A DNA stretch of 64,000 nt from Catellatospora sp. IY07-71 (GTDB lineage: Bacteria; Actinomycetota; Actinomycetes; Mycobacteriales; Micromonosporaceae): the NCBI RefSeq assembly GCF_018326265.1, contig NZ_AP023360.1, forward strand, positions 7,127,001 to 7,191,000, given 5' to 3'. The notes under the pieces were generated by a model, which did no database searches, had not been told where the DNA came from, and was given only the letters and a program-made list of their open reading frames with translations. This document shows positions 8,736-14,993 of this stretch, one piece after another; position 1 is the first letter of the stretch; every line of letters starts with the position of its first letter. A program made the position numbers and the translations under genes.

Positions 8736-9244
8736 ATGGACGACTTCGAGCGGCTCCTGGCGGCGCGCAGGTGGCCGAGGACGCGCCGCTGCCGTTCCCG
8801 GACGCGTCGTTCGACCTGGTCGTGAGCCGCCACCCGACCGTCACGGACTGGCCCGAGATCGCCCGGGTGCTGACGCCCGGCGGGACGTTCCTGTCCCAGC
8901 AGATCGGGGCGGGCACGAACATCGAGCTGACCCGCTTCTTCCAGGGACCGCAGGAGATTCCCGAGCACTGGCTGACCGGCTACCGGGTCGCGCGGGCCGA
9001 GGCCGCGGCGCTGGAGGTGCGCGACGTCCGGGAGGCGACGCTGCGGGTGGTGTTCCACGACGTCGCGGCGGTCATCGTGTTCCTGCGCAAGGTGATCTGG
9101 ACCGTCGACGACTTCAGCGTCGAGCGCTACCGCGAGCGGCTGGCCGACCTGCACCGGCAGATCCAGCGGGACGGCTCGTTCGTGTCGCACTCCCAGCGCT
9201 TCCTCATCGAGGCGCGCAGGCCCCTCACGACTCCGACGGCTTGA
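8736..9244 (+). pseudogene. class I SAM methyltransferase, internally deleted
   Basis: The ATG at 8736 begins MDDFERLLAA, the usual N-terminus of a family of actinobacterial methyltransferases. After about ten codons the frame is lost, and a second frame picks up at 8771 with VAEDAPLPFPDASFDLVVSRHP, which is the post-motif-I region of the same family, continuing to a normal C-terminus (ARVLTPGGTFLSQQ onward). The roughly 90-110 codons expected between them, including the SAM-binding glycine motif, are absent. This is best read as one deletion of several hundred bases that also shifted the frame. The 3' end overlaps the convergent neighbour by 20 bp. Confidence 0.75.
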
Positions 9245-9578
9245 CCTTTCCCTCGGTACGCGGCCGGTCGGCGTCCTCGACGCGGGTGCAGATGCCGTAC
9301 ACCCTGGCGTGGCTGGTCCAGCCGTTCACCCGGCCGCGGTTGTTGCTGATCTGCACCCGGCCGTTCGGCAGGTCGACGGCCGACACCAGGTGCAGGTAGA
9401 CCGTGCCCGCCACCCGGGCCAGCACGATGTCGCCGGGCTGCACCGCGGCCGGGTCGACGGGTGCGACGGTGACCCGGTCGCGGCTGCGGATCAGCGGCAC
9501 CATCGAGTTGCCCGTCGGGCGGAACACCACCGTCGCCCCGGCCGCGACCCGAGCCGCCACCGCATCCAGCGCTCCCAT
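9225..9578 (-). CDS. S24/S26 peptidase-fold protein lacking the catalytic lysine
   Basis: 117 residues. The stretch around Ser25 (PTGNSMVPLI) followed by VQPGDIVLARVAG matches the serine-motif and following strand of S24 (LexA/UmuD) and S26 (signal peptidase) folds. No lysine occurs before residue 110, so the Ser-Lys dyad is incomplete and peptidase activity is doubtful. There is no membrane segment. A conserved-looking ISNNRGRVNGW stretch follows. It may be a binding or autoregulatory relative instead of an active protease. Its start is next to the broken esterase, and its end overlaps the methyltransferase remnant. Confidence 0.7.
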   Translation of the reverse strand: MGALDAVAARVAAGATVVFRPTGNSMVPLIRSRDRVTVAPVDPAAVQPGDIVLARVAGTVYLHLVSAVDLPNGRVQISNNRGRVNGWTSHARVYGICTRVEDADRPRTEGKVKPSES

Positions 9579-9626
9579 GACCGACAGGATCGCGTGCCCG
9601 CCCGCCGGCAGCCACTCGTTTATGCG

Positions 9627-9950
9627 TCAGCCGGCCCGGCGCAGGCGGGCGAGCATCCCGTCGAGGTCGCGCAGGAACATCTCGTGGCGGAAGTAGTGGC
9701 CGCCGGGCAGCTCGTGCCACTCGTGCGGGATGCCGGCCCGGCCGAGCGCGGCGCGGAACTCCCGCTGCCCGGCCAGGACCTGGGTCTCGTTGATGGTGTC
9801 GAACCAGTTGACGGGGTCGGGCGAGGTGCCGGCGGCCAGGAAGATCCGCTTGTTGCGGTAGCTCTCGATGCGCTGCACCGGGTTGTCGGCGCTGACCCGG
9901 GCCTCGTCCCAGAGAGGAGCGCCGTAGACGGTGGCGCCGCCGAGGTCGAG
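9627..9950 (-). pseudogene. alpha/beta-hydrolase-type esterase, C-terminal fragment only
   Basis: The conserved part begins near 9941 (GGATVYGAPLWDEA) and runs to the stop. It contains the strand preceding the acid residue (KRIFLAAGTSPDP) and the catalytic-histidine region LPGGHYFRHE of putative-esterase/antigen-85-like hydrolases. The first two thirds, including the GxSxG nucleophile elbow, are missing. The open frame upstream to about 10079 has no family-like sequence. It is therefore a truncated remnant. It adjoins the deleted methyltransferase and a palindromic repeat, marking a decaying stretch. Confidence 0.65.
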
Positions 9951-10081
9951 GGGCGGCGGAGGTCGCGTTGGCCCGTTCTCCCTCGGGTCCGGGACCGCCC
10001 GCCGCCACGGCGTGATCGACACCGAGGCGACGGGACCGCGACATCCGACGATGAAACCGCCACCTTCGATGTTTGTCAACG

Positions 10082-10141
10082 CTGGGCGAGCGCGCCGTCT
10101 ACGCGGGCCGCGACACCCTCACCGCCCGCACCCTGGCCTGA
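10082..10141 (+). pseudogene. possible C-terminal remnant of a lost gene
   Basis: Twenty codons with the strong third-position GC of real genes here (LGERAVYAGRDTLTARTLA) end in TGA, but nothing upstream continues the frame convincingly. It may be the tail of the gene lost when the neighbouring esterase and methyltransferase were truncated. Confidence 0.2.
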
Positions 10142-10163
10142 CCCGGCCCGCGAACCGCCCCGC

Positions 10164-10229
10164 GCGGCAGTTTCGGGGAAACTGCAGTCCTCAAGGTCAG
10201 GAATCCTGCACTTTCCCCGAAACTGCCGC
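10164..10229. repeat. 66-bp imperfect palindrome (REP-like element or terminator)
   Basis: Arms 10164-10187 and 10206-10229 are 24 bp and complementary at 23 positions; they begin GCGGCAGTTTCGGGGAAA. The 18-bp centre has its own TCCT/AGGA ends, so the whole can fold as one long hairpin. It sits 20 bp past the end of the ABC exporter operon and could terminate it. Its length and the T/A-containing arms look more like a dispersed intergenic palindrome than a simple terminator. Confidence 0.6.
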
Positions 10230-10249
10230 ACGGGGGCGGGTCGCCCGGT

Positions 10250-11011
10250 TCAGGCGATCTTGCGGCGGTAGACCCGCATCGCGAACGCGTAGGCGATCAC
10301 GAGGATCCCGGCGCACCAGCCGAGCGCGACCCAGATGTCGGTGCCGACCGGCTGCTGGTCGAACAGCGCCCGCAGCGCGTTCACGATCGACGTCACCGGC
10401 TGGTTCTCCGCGAAGGCCCGCACCGCGGCGGGCATGGTCGCGGTGGGCACGAACGCCGAGCTGATGAACGGGAGGAAGATCAGCGGGTATGAGAACGCGG
10501 TGGCCCCGTCGGTCGACGACGCCGCCAGGCCGGCGATCATCGCGACCCAGGTCAGCGACAGCGTGAACAGGACCAGGATCCCGGCCACGGCGAGCCAGTC
10601 CAGCACCCCGGCCGAGGTCCGGAAGCCCATCAGCAGCCCGATCAGGATGATCACGACGACGGAGATGGCGTTGGACACCACCGAGGTCAGCACGTGTCCC
10701 CACAGGACCGCCGAGCGGGCGATCGGCATCGAGTGGAACCGCTCGAAGATGCCGCTCTGCATGTCGTTGAACAGCCGGAACCCGGTGTAGGAGATGCCGC
10801 TGGAGATCGCGATCAGCAGGATGCCGGGCATCAGGTAGTTGGTGTAGTTGTCGGTGCCGGCCTGGATCGCGCCGCCGAAGACGAACCGGAACAGCAGCAT
10901 GAACGCGATCGGCATGATCGTGACGGTGATGATGGTGTCCATGCTGCGGGTGACGTGCCGGATGGAACGGCCGAGCATGACACCGGTGTTGGACAGGACG
11001 TGCGCGCTCAC
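10250..11011 (-). CDS. ABC-2 type transporter permease (DrrB-like)
   Basis: 253 residues with six predicted membrane segments. The N-terminal part (MLLFRFVFGGAIQ, then YLMPGILLIAI) and the conserved central region (TGFRLFNDMQSGIFERFHSMPIARS) are typical of DrrB-type drug or lipid exporters. The start overlaps the stop of the ATPase gene (ATGA), so the two subunits are coupled. It should form the membrane part of an exporter with the upstream ATPase. Last gene of a four-gene operon controlled by PadR. Confidence 0.9.
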   Translation of the reverse strand: MSAHVLSNTGVMLGRSIRHVTRSMDTIITVTIMPIAFMLLFRFVFGGAIQAGTDNYTNYLMPGILLIAISSGISYTGFRLFNDMQSGIFERFHSMPIARSAVLWGHVLTSVVSNAISVVVIILIGLLMGFRTSAGVLDWLAVAGILVLFTLSLTWVAMIAGLAASSTDGATAFSYPLIFLPFISSAFVPTATMPAAVRAFAENQPVTSIVNALRALFDQQPVGTDIWVALGWCAGILVIAYAFAMRVYRRKIA

Positions 11012-11775
11012 GACTGCTCCTTGTTTCCGACGACGGCCAGGAAGATCTCTTCCAGGGTGGGCTGGCGCTCGACGAGTTCGGCCTTCGCGGCGGGCAGCAG
11101 CCCGCGCAGCTCGGCCAGGGTGCCGGAGACGATGATGGTGCCCTGGTGCAGGATCGCGATCCGGTCGGCCAGCTTCTCGGCCTCCTCCAGGTACTGCGTG
11201 GTCAGCAGGACCGTGGTGCCGCTGTCGGCCAGGCCCTGGATCTCCTTCCAGACCTCGATGCGCGCCTCGGGGTCCAGGCCGGTGGTCGGCTCGTCGAGGA
11301 AGATGACCTTCGGGTCGCCGATGAGGCTCATCGCGATGTCGAGCCGGCGGCGCATGCCGCCCGAGTAGGTCGCCACCCGGCGGCCTCCCGCCTCGGTGAG
11401 GCCGAACCGGGCCAGCAGGCCGTCGGCGACCTGGCCGGGGTCGCCGACCTGGCGCAGCCGGGCGACCATGACGAGGTTCTCCCGGCCGGTGAGGATCTGG
11501 TCGACCGCGGCGAACTGGCCGGTGAGGCTGATCGACTCGCGGACCCGCTCCGGCTGGGCCACCGCGTCGAACCCGGCGACAGCCGCCGTGCCGGCGTCCG
11601 GCTTCAGCAGCGTCGACAGGATCCGCACGACCGTGGTCTTGCCGGCGCCGTTCGAGCCCAGCAGCGCGAAGATGCTGCCGGCCGCGACGGTGAAGTCCAC
11701 GCCCTTGAGGACTTCGAGCTTTCCGTATGACTTGCGCAGCCCACTGACGTGGATCGCGGGGGGTGGGGTGTCCAT
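11008..11775 (-). CDS. ABC transporter ATP-binding protein (DrrA-like)
   Basis: 255 residues. Walker A GSNGAGKTT (about residues 38-46), signature YSGGMRRRLD and Walker B VIFLDEPTTGLD are intact, and the RRRLD after the signature is the DrrA daunorubicin-resistance type. It powers the DrrB-like permease encoded immediately downstream. It lies 15 bp after the pentapeptide gene, in the PadR operon. Substrate unknown; such exporters move antibiotics or lipids. Confidence 0.92.
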   Translation of the reverse strand: MDTPPPAIHVSGLRKSYGKLEVLKGVDFTVAAGSIFALLGSNGAGKTTVVRILSTLLKPDAGTAAVAGFDAVAQPERVRESISLTGQFAAVDQILTGRENLVMVARLRQVGDPGQVADGLLARFGLTEAGGRRVATYSGGMRRRLDIAMSLIGDPKVIFLDEPTTGLDPEARIEVWKEIQGLADSGTTVLLTTQYLEEAEKLADRIAILHQGTIIVSGTLAELRGLLPAAKAELVERQPTLEEIFLAVVGNKEQS

Positions 11776-11790
11776 GGGGGTGGTTGCTCC

Positions 11791-12651
11791 TTACTCGACG
11801 ATCACGTTGTCAGGGGTGAACCCGAGGCCCTTGAGGGCCGCGAAGGTGAGCTTGTCCAGACGCGCGCCGTCGAAGTTCACCGTGCGCAGGGCCTTGTAGT
11901 ACTTCTTGCTCCAGCCGCCGCGGAAGGAGCAGTCGCGCAGGATCGCGCCGCGCAGCGAGACCCCCTCGAGCCCCGCCTGGTCGAACTTCACGCCGGTGAA
12001 GGTCTCCCCGTCGAAGGTGAGGCCGCGCAGGTCGGACTGACTGAAGTCGACGCCGGTGAAGGTGCAGCGGGCGAAGACGGTGCGCCGCAGGTCGGTCTGG
12101 CGGAACGCGACGTCGGTGAGCGCGACGTCCTCGAACCGGACCTCGTGCAGCCCCGACATGCTGAAGTCGGTGCGCACCAGCCGCGCCCTGCGGAAGGTCG
12201 AGCCCCTCAGCTCGGCCGTGGTCAGGACGGCGTCGGTCAGGTTCGCGCCGTCGAAGTCGGTGTCCTTCATGTCGCTGCTCTTGAACCTGCTGCCGGTCAG
12301 GTCGGCGTTGGAGAAGTCGGAGCCGCGCAGCGCGCTGGACCCGAACCGGCCGGACCGCGCCGAGACGCCGGCGAAGTCGCTGCCCTCCAGGGCGCTGGCG
12401 TCGAAGCGGGTCACCACCTGGCGCTCCAGGGTCCGGGAGAGGTTGGTGACCTCCTGCACGGTCTCCTCGATGTCGCCGATGCTGTCGACGGTCAGCTCGA
12501 ACGCGGTCGCCTCGTCCTTGCCCTCGGCGCGCAGCTCGCGGTATCGCTCCTGCAGGTCGGCCAGGAGGTCGGCCTTCAGCTCGGTGACGCTCCGGGTGCC
12601 CTCGTAGGGTGCGAAGACGCCGTCGAGGTACTGGTTGAGCCGGTCGGTCAT
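11791..12651 (-). CDS. HAAS-type domain plus pentapeptide-repeat protein
   Basis: 286 residues. Residues 1-70 (DRLNQYLDGVFAPYEG and the following helices to SIGDIEETVQEV) resemble the helical HAAS domain usually encoded beside PadR regulators. From about residue 85 to 250 come some thirty A(D/N)LxX-type pentapeptides (for example GSDFS NADLT GSRFK), giving a right-handed quadrilateral beta-helix. The protein has no membrane segment. It sits between padR and the exporter genes, 11 bp after padR. It might relay the signal sensed by the exporter, or shield a target as some pentapeptide proteins shield gyrase. Those roles are inference. Confidence 0.82.
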   Translation of the reverse strand: MTDRLNQYLDGVFAPYEGTRSVTELKADLLADLQERYRELRAEGKDEATAFELTVDSIGDIEETVQEVTNLSRTLERQVVTRFDASALEGSDFAGVSARSGRFGSSALRGSDFSNADLTGSRFKSSDMKDTDFDGANLTDAVLTTAELRGSTFRRARLVRTDFSMSGLHEVRFEDVALTDVAFRQTDLRRTVFARCTFTGVDFSQSDLRGLTFDGETFTGVKFDQAGLEGVSLRGAILRDCSFRGGWSKKYYKALRTVNFDGARLDKLTFAALKGLGFTPDNVIVE

Positions 12652-12662
12652 GTCGTGTCCTC

Positions 12663-12992
12663 TCACAGCAGCGTGTCGAGCACACGCTTGGCGTACTCCC
12701 ACGTGGTCTTGTTGTGCGCGTAGGTGGCGCGGCCCTTTTCGGTGATCTTGAAGTACTTGCGGCGGCCGCCCTGGGACTCGTCGCCCCAGTACCACGTGAT
12801 GTCGCCGTCGGCCTCCAGGCGGCGGACGCTGGAGTACATCGTGGCTTCCTTCAGTTCGTATTCGCCCTGCGAGCGTTCGGCGATCAGCTTGACGATCTCG
12901 TAGCCGTAGCGGTCCGCCTCCATCAGCAACCGCAAGATCATCGTGTCCGTGTTGCCGCGCAGCAGGTCGGACGTGATTTTGCTCGTACTCAT
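12663..12992 (-). CDS. PadR-family transcriptional regulator
   Basis: 109 residues with the PadR winged helix: LRGNTDTMILRLL, GYEIVKLI, then the ELKEATMYSSVRRLEADG recognition region and the GRRKYFKITEKG wing. Such repressors usually control exporters encoded next to them and release DNA on drug binding. It is first in the operon with HAAS-pentapeptide, ATPase and permease. A strong AGGAGG (12999-13004) precedes the ATG, and an inverted repeat overlaps the -35 box, consistent with autoregulation. Confidence 0.93.
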   Translation of the reverse strand: MSTSKITSDLLRGNTDTMILRLLMEADRYGYEIVKLIAERSQGEYELKEATMYSSVRRLEADGDITWYWGDESQGGRRKYFKITEKGRATYAHNKTTWEYAKRVLDTLL

Positions 12993-13011
12993 ACCTCACC
13001 TCCTGCGTTAC

Positions 13012-13046
13012 ACCGTAGATCCCACTACTGTGCCTGTCAAGGTAGT
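13012..13046 (-). promoter_or_regulatory. padR operon promoter with overlapping operator
   Basis: On the minus strand TTGACA (13035-13040) and TACGGT (13012-13017) are 17 bp apart, a near-consensus sigma-70 promoter. The inverted repeat ACTAC/GTAGT at 13024-13028 and 13042-13046 brackets the -35 box, as expected for PadR autorepression. Confidence 0.6.
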
Positions 13047-13094
13047 TGGTTAGACGTGGTAAGTTGGCAGGCGAGGCAAGCGAAGAAAGGCAGC

Positions 13095-13331
13095 ATGAGC
13101 AGCGAGTTCAGCCACGACGAGATGGCGCTGCTGATCGAGCGGGCGGCCGAGACGGGTGACCTGGCCGAGCTGCGGCGACCGGCGGACGCGGGCAGCAGGG
13201 ACGCCGCCGACCAGCTGGTCGAGTCAGCGGCGGAGCAGGAGGACTTCGGTGAGCTGCGCCGCCTGGCGGCCGCCGGGAACCAGGATGCGGCCGACATCCT
13301 GGCCGAACTTGAAGACGAGACCGGCGCCTAG
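13095..13331 (+). CDS. small acidic two-repeat protein
   Basis: 78 residues, not assigned to a characterised family. It consists of two near-identical units of about 30 residues, each reading roughly ExGDLxELRRxAxAGxxDAADxL, that should form paired helices like Sel1/TPR or ankyrin-like repeats. Such short repeat proteins are common and uncharacterised in actinobacteria. A GAAAGG ribosome-binding site (13084-13089) sets the ATG. It is divergent from the padR operon, sharing its upstream region. Confidence 0.65.
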   Translation: MSSEFSHDEMALLIERAAETGDLAELRRPADAGSRDAADQLVESAAEQEDFGELRRLAAAGNQDAADILAELEDETGA

Positions 13332-13359
13332 GGAGCACAGGCATCCCCCGGCGCGTGTA

Positions 13360-13785
13360 CTACTCGCAGAACACCTGCACCTTGCCGTCGGCCGAGTCGA
13401 TGTCCACGCTGATGTCGTCGAGGTGCTCGACCAGCTCCTCCAGCTGCTGCGGCTTGAGCTGCGTCAGGTCGATGGGCACGCCCGACCGGTGCAGCTCCGT
13501 GTTGACCTGGTGCAGCGCCTGCGGCGGGATGAGGCTGGTCAGCCGCACCCCGGCGCGCAGCAGCTGCAGCGGGACGCGGACGTTGATCCGGGACGGCCCC
13601 TCGACCAGGTCGGTCGCGTTGACCACGACGCGCAGGTACTTCGGCCGGGACTTCGGGCGGGCCGCACCCCCGGACACGGGGTCCGCCCCCTCGCGCTGGA
13701 CGGCGTCGATCAGGCGCTCGGCCTCCTCGGCGGTGATCTTGCCATCGGCCAGCATCTGCAGGATCTGGCGGCGCTGCTCGTTCAT
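13360..13785 (-). CDS. SHOCT-like / YvlB-type protein
   Basis: 141 residues. The first 30 (QRRQILQMLADGKITAEEAERLIDAV) are the short helical SHOCT-like module that opens YvlB/LiaF-type envelope-stress proteins. A basic linker follows, then a beta-rich region (KYLRVVVNATDLVEGPSRINVRVPLQLL) ending in a short acidic tail. It is the last gene of a three-gene operon with a DUF2089 regulator and a small membrane protein, a combination associated with cell-envelope stress sensing. Exact function unknown. Confidence 0.75.
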   Translation of the reverse strand: MNEQRRQILQMLADGKITAEEAERLIDAVQREGADPVSGGAARPKSRPKYLRVVVNATDLVEGPSRINVRVPLQLLRAGVRLTSLIPPQALHQVNTELHRSGVPIDLTQLKPQQLEELVEHLDDISVDIDSADGKVQVFCE

Positions 13786-13802
13786 CTCACTTCTCCCCAC
13801 AC

Positions 13803-14063
13803 TCATCTGATGCTCACGAGCACGGCCGCCGGGCCCTGCTCGATCTCGAAGCTGGTGCCGGGCAGCGCCCACACCAGCCGTCCCAGGCCGCGCAGCGCGC
13901 CGCCCGGCCGCACCCCGTAGACGAGGCACGCGATCAGCCCGCCCAGCACGGCGAGCAGCAACACCGGCGACAGGACCAACAGCACCGGCAGTAACGGGAT
14001 GTACAGCCGCCGCAGGCGGCCGCCGGAGCGGCGGTAGCGGACCGTGAGCAGCTGCGGGATCAT
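13803..14063 (-). CDS. small membrane protein of the DUF2089 operon
   Basis: 86 residues. A basic N-terminus (RYRRSGGRLRRLY) is followed by one long or two short hydrophobic segments (about residues 21-50), then a soluble C-terminal stretch. The start overlaps the stop of the DUF2089 gene (ATGA), and the SHOCT-like gene begins 17 bp further on. Probably an envelope-associated component of the same stress module; not matched to a named family. Confidence 0.65.
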   Translation of the reverse strand: MIPQLLTVRYRRSGGRLRRLYIPLLPVLLVLSPVLLLAVLGGLIACLVYGVRPGGALRGLGRLVWALPGTSFEIEQGPAAVLVSIR

Positions 14064-14422
14064 CGGGACCGCTCCAGCTCGGCCAGCGCGTCCTCGACGC
14101 TGATCTCCCCCAGCCGCAGGCGCTCGAGCACGTCCGCGCCGCGCGGCGGCGGGTCCGTGTCGACGAAGTCGAGCTGCTCGGCGATCCGGTTCAGCCGGGA
14201 CTTGATCGTCGGGTAGCTCACCCCGAAGATCCGCTCCATCTCCTTGATCGAACCGTGCGACCGCACGAACGCCGCGACGAACACCTGGTCGTCCACGCTG
14301 AGCTGAGCCAGCTGCGGCGGCTCGAACCGACCCTCGATCGCCACACCGCTGCCGGCCAGACGCACCCGCTCGACCACGAACGGCTGCCCGTGCGTCAGGT
14401 TGGTCAGCTCATGCCAGTCCAC
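14060..14422 (-). CDS. DUF2089-family helix-turn-helix protein
   Basis: 120 residues. The centre (LSVDDQVFVAAFVRSHGSIKEMERIFGVSYPTIKSRLNRI, residues about 41-80) is a clear helix-turn-helix of DUF2089 type, and the C-terminal LRLGEISVEDALAELE matches a SHOCT-like helix pair. It likely regulates its own operon. The gene is preceded by an AT-rich region with repeated ATCTT/AAGAT words, a possible operator. No metal-binding cysteines are present, unlike some DUF2089 members. Confidence 0.8.
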   Translation of the reverse strand: MDWHELTNLTHGQPFVVERVRLAGSGVAIEGRFEPPQLAQLSVDDQVFVAAFVRSHGSIKEMERIFGVSYPTIKSRLNRIAEQLDFVDTDPPPRGADVLERLRLGEISVEDALAELERSR

Positions 14423-14454
14423 CCTCGGCTCCTAACCTTCGACGCCATCCTGAC

Positions 14455-14525
14455 CATTAATTAGTATCTTGATTTTCTTAAGATGTCAAAGCACAGATCT
14501 TAATTTTTCTGATTTGATCTTGAAT
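14455..14525. promoter_or_regulatory. AT-rich divergent control region
   Basis: About 70 bp of very low GC between the DUF2089 operon and the next rightward gene. ATCTT at 14466-14470 pairs with AAGAT at 14480-14484, and AGATCT (14495-14500) and GATCTT (14516-14521) repeat the same word. Such an island in a high-GC genome is a probable promoter and regulator-binding region. Confidence 0.45.
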
Positions 14526-14566
14526 GTTGGCGCTGTGCGGTTGACCGAGATCTGCATACTGGCCAC

Positions 14567-14977
14567 ATGTTGGTGACCGGCCGCGATCCAGACGGCGCCG
14601 TGCAGCTGTGGCGGGTCGGCCGCCGCCGCATCGCCTGGCGTCCGCGGTCCGCGATCATCGGCCTGGCCCACGACGAGGGCGACATGTTTCCCACACTGCC
14701 CGGACGGTTGGCGTTCCAGCTGCTGGAGTGGGTTCCCGCGCTCGCGGCGACGGCCGTCGTGTGGCCGTGGCGGGTGCACACCGGACGGTGGCCGGTGGTC
14801 GCGTACACATTGGGCATGGCGGATCAGGCCGGCTACCGCTACGAGGAGGTCGTCGTCGGCCGGGCCGAGGCGGACGCGTCAGCCCGGCACTGGGCCGAGG
14901 AGATCCGCCGGTACGGCCGGCCGCAGAGCCGCGAGCCCGACGAGACCGTCCCGGACCGAACCCACCTGCTGAAGTAG
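14567..14977 (+). CDS. hypothetical protein
   Basis: 136 residues, not recognised. It is rich in tryptophan and arginine in the first 90 residues (LWRVGRRRIAWRPRS, WRVHTGRWPV), has a moderately hydrophobic stretch LLEWVPALAATAVVWPW but no clear membrane helix, and ends in a helical acidic-basic region. A CATACT -10-like box ends 6 nt before the ATG, so it is probably leaderless. The 3' end faces the molybdopterin oxidoreductase gene. No function can be proposed. Confidence 0.55.
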   Translation: MLVTGRDPDGAVQLWRVGRRRIAWRPRSAIIGLAHDEGDMFPTLPGRLAFQLLEWVPALAATAVVWPWRVHTGRWPVVAYTLGMADQAGYRYEEVVVGRAEADASARHWAEEIRRYGRPQSREPDETVPDRTHLLK

Positions 14978-14993
14978 CGGTGTGCCGGTGCCC

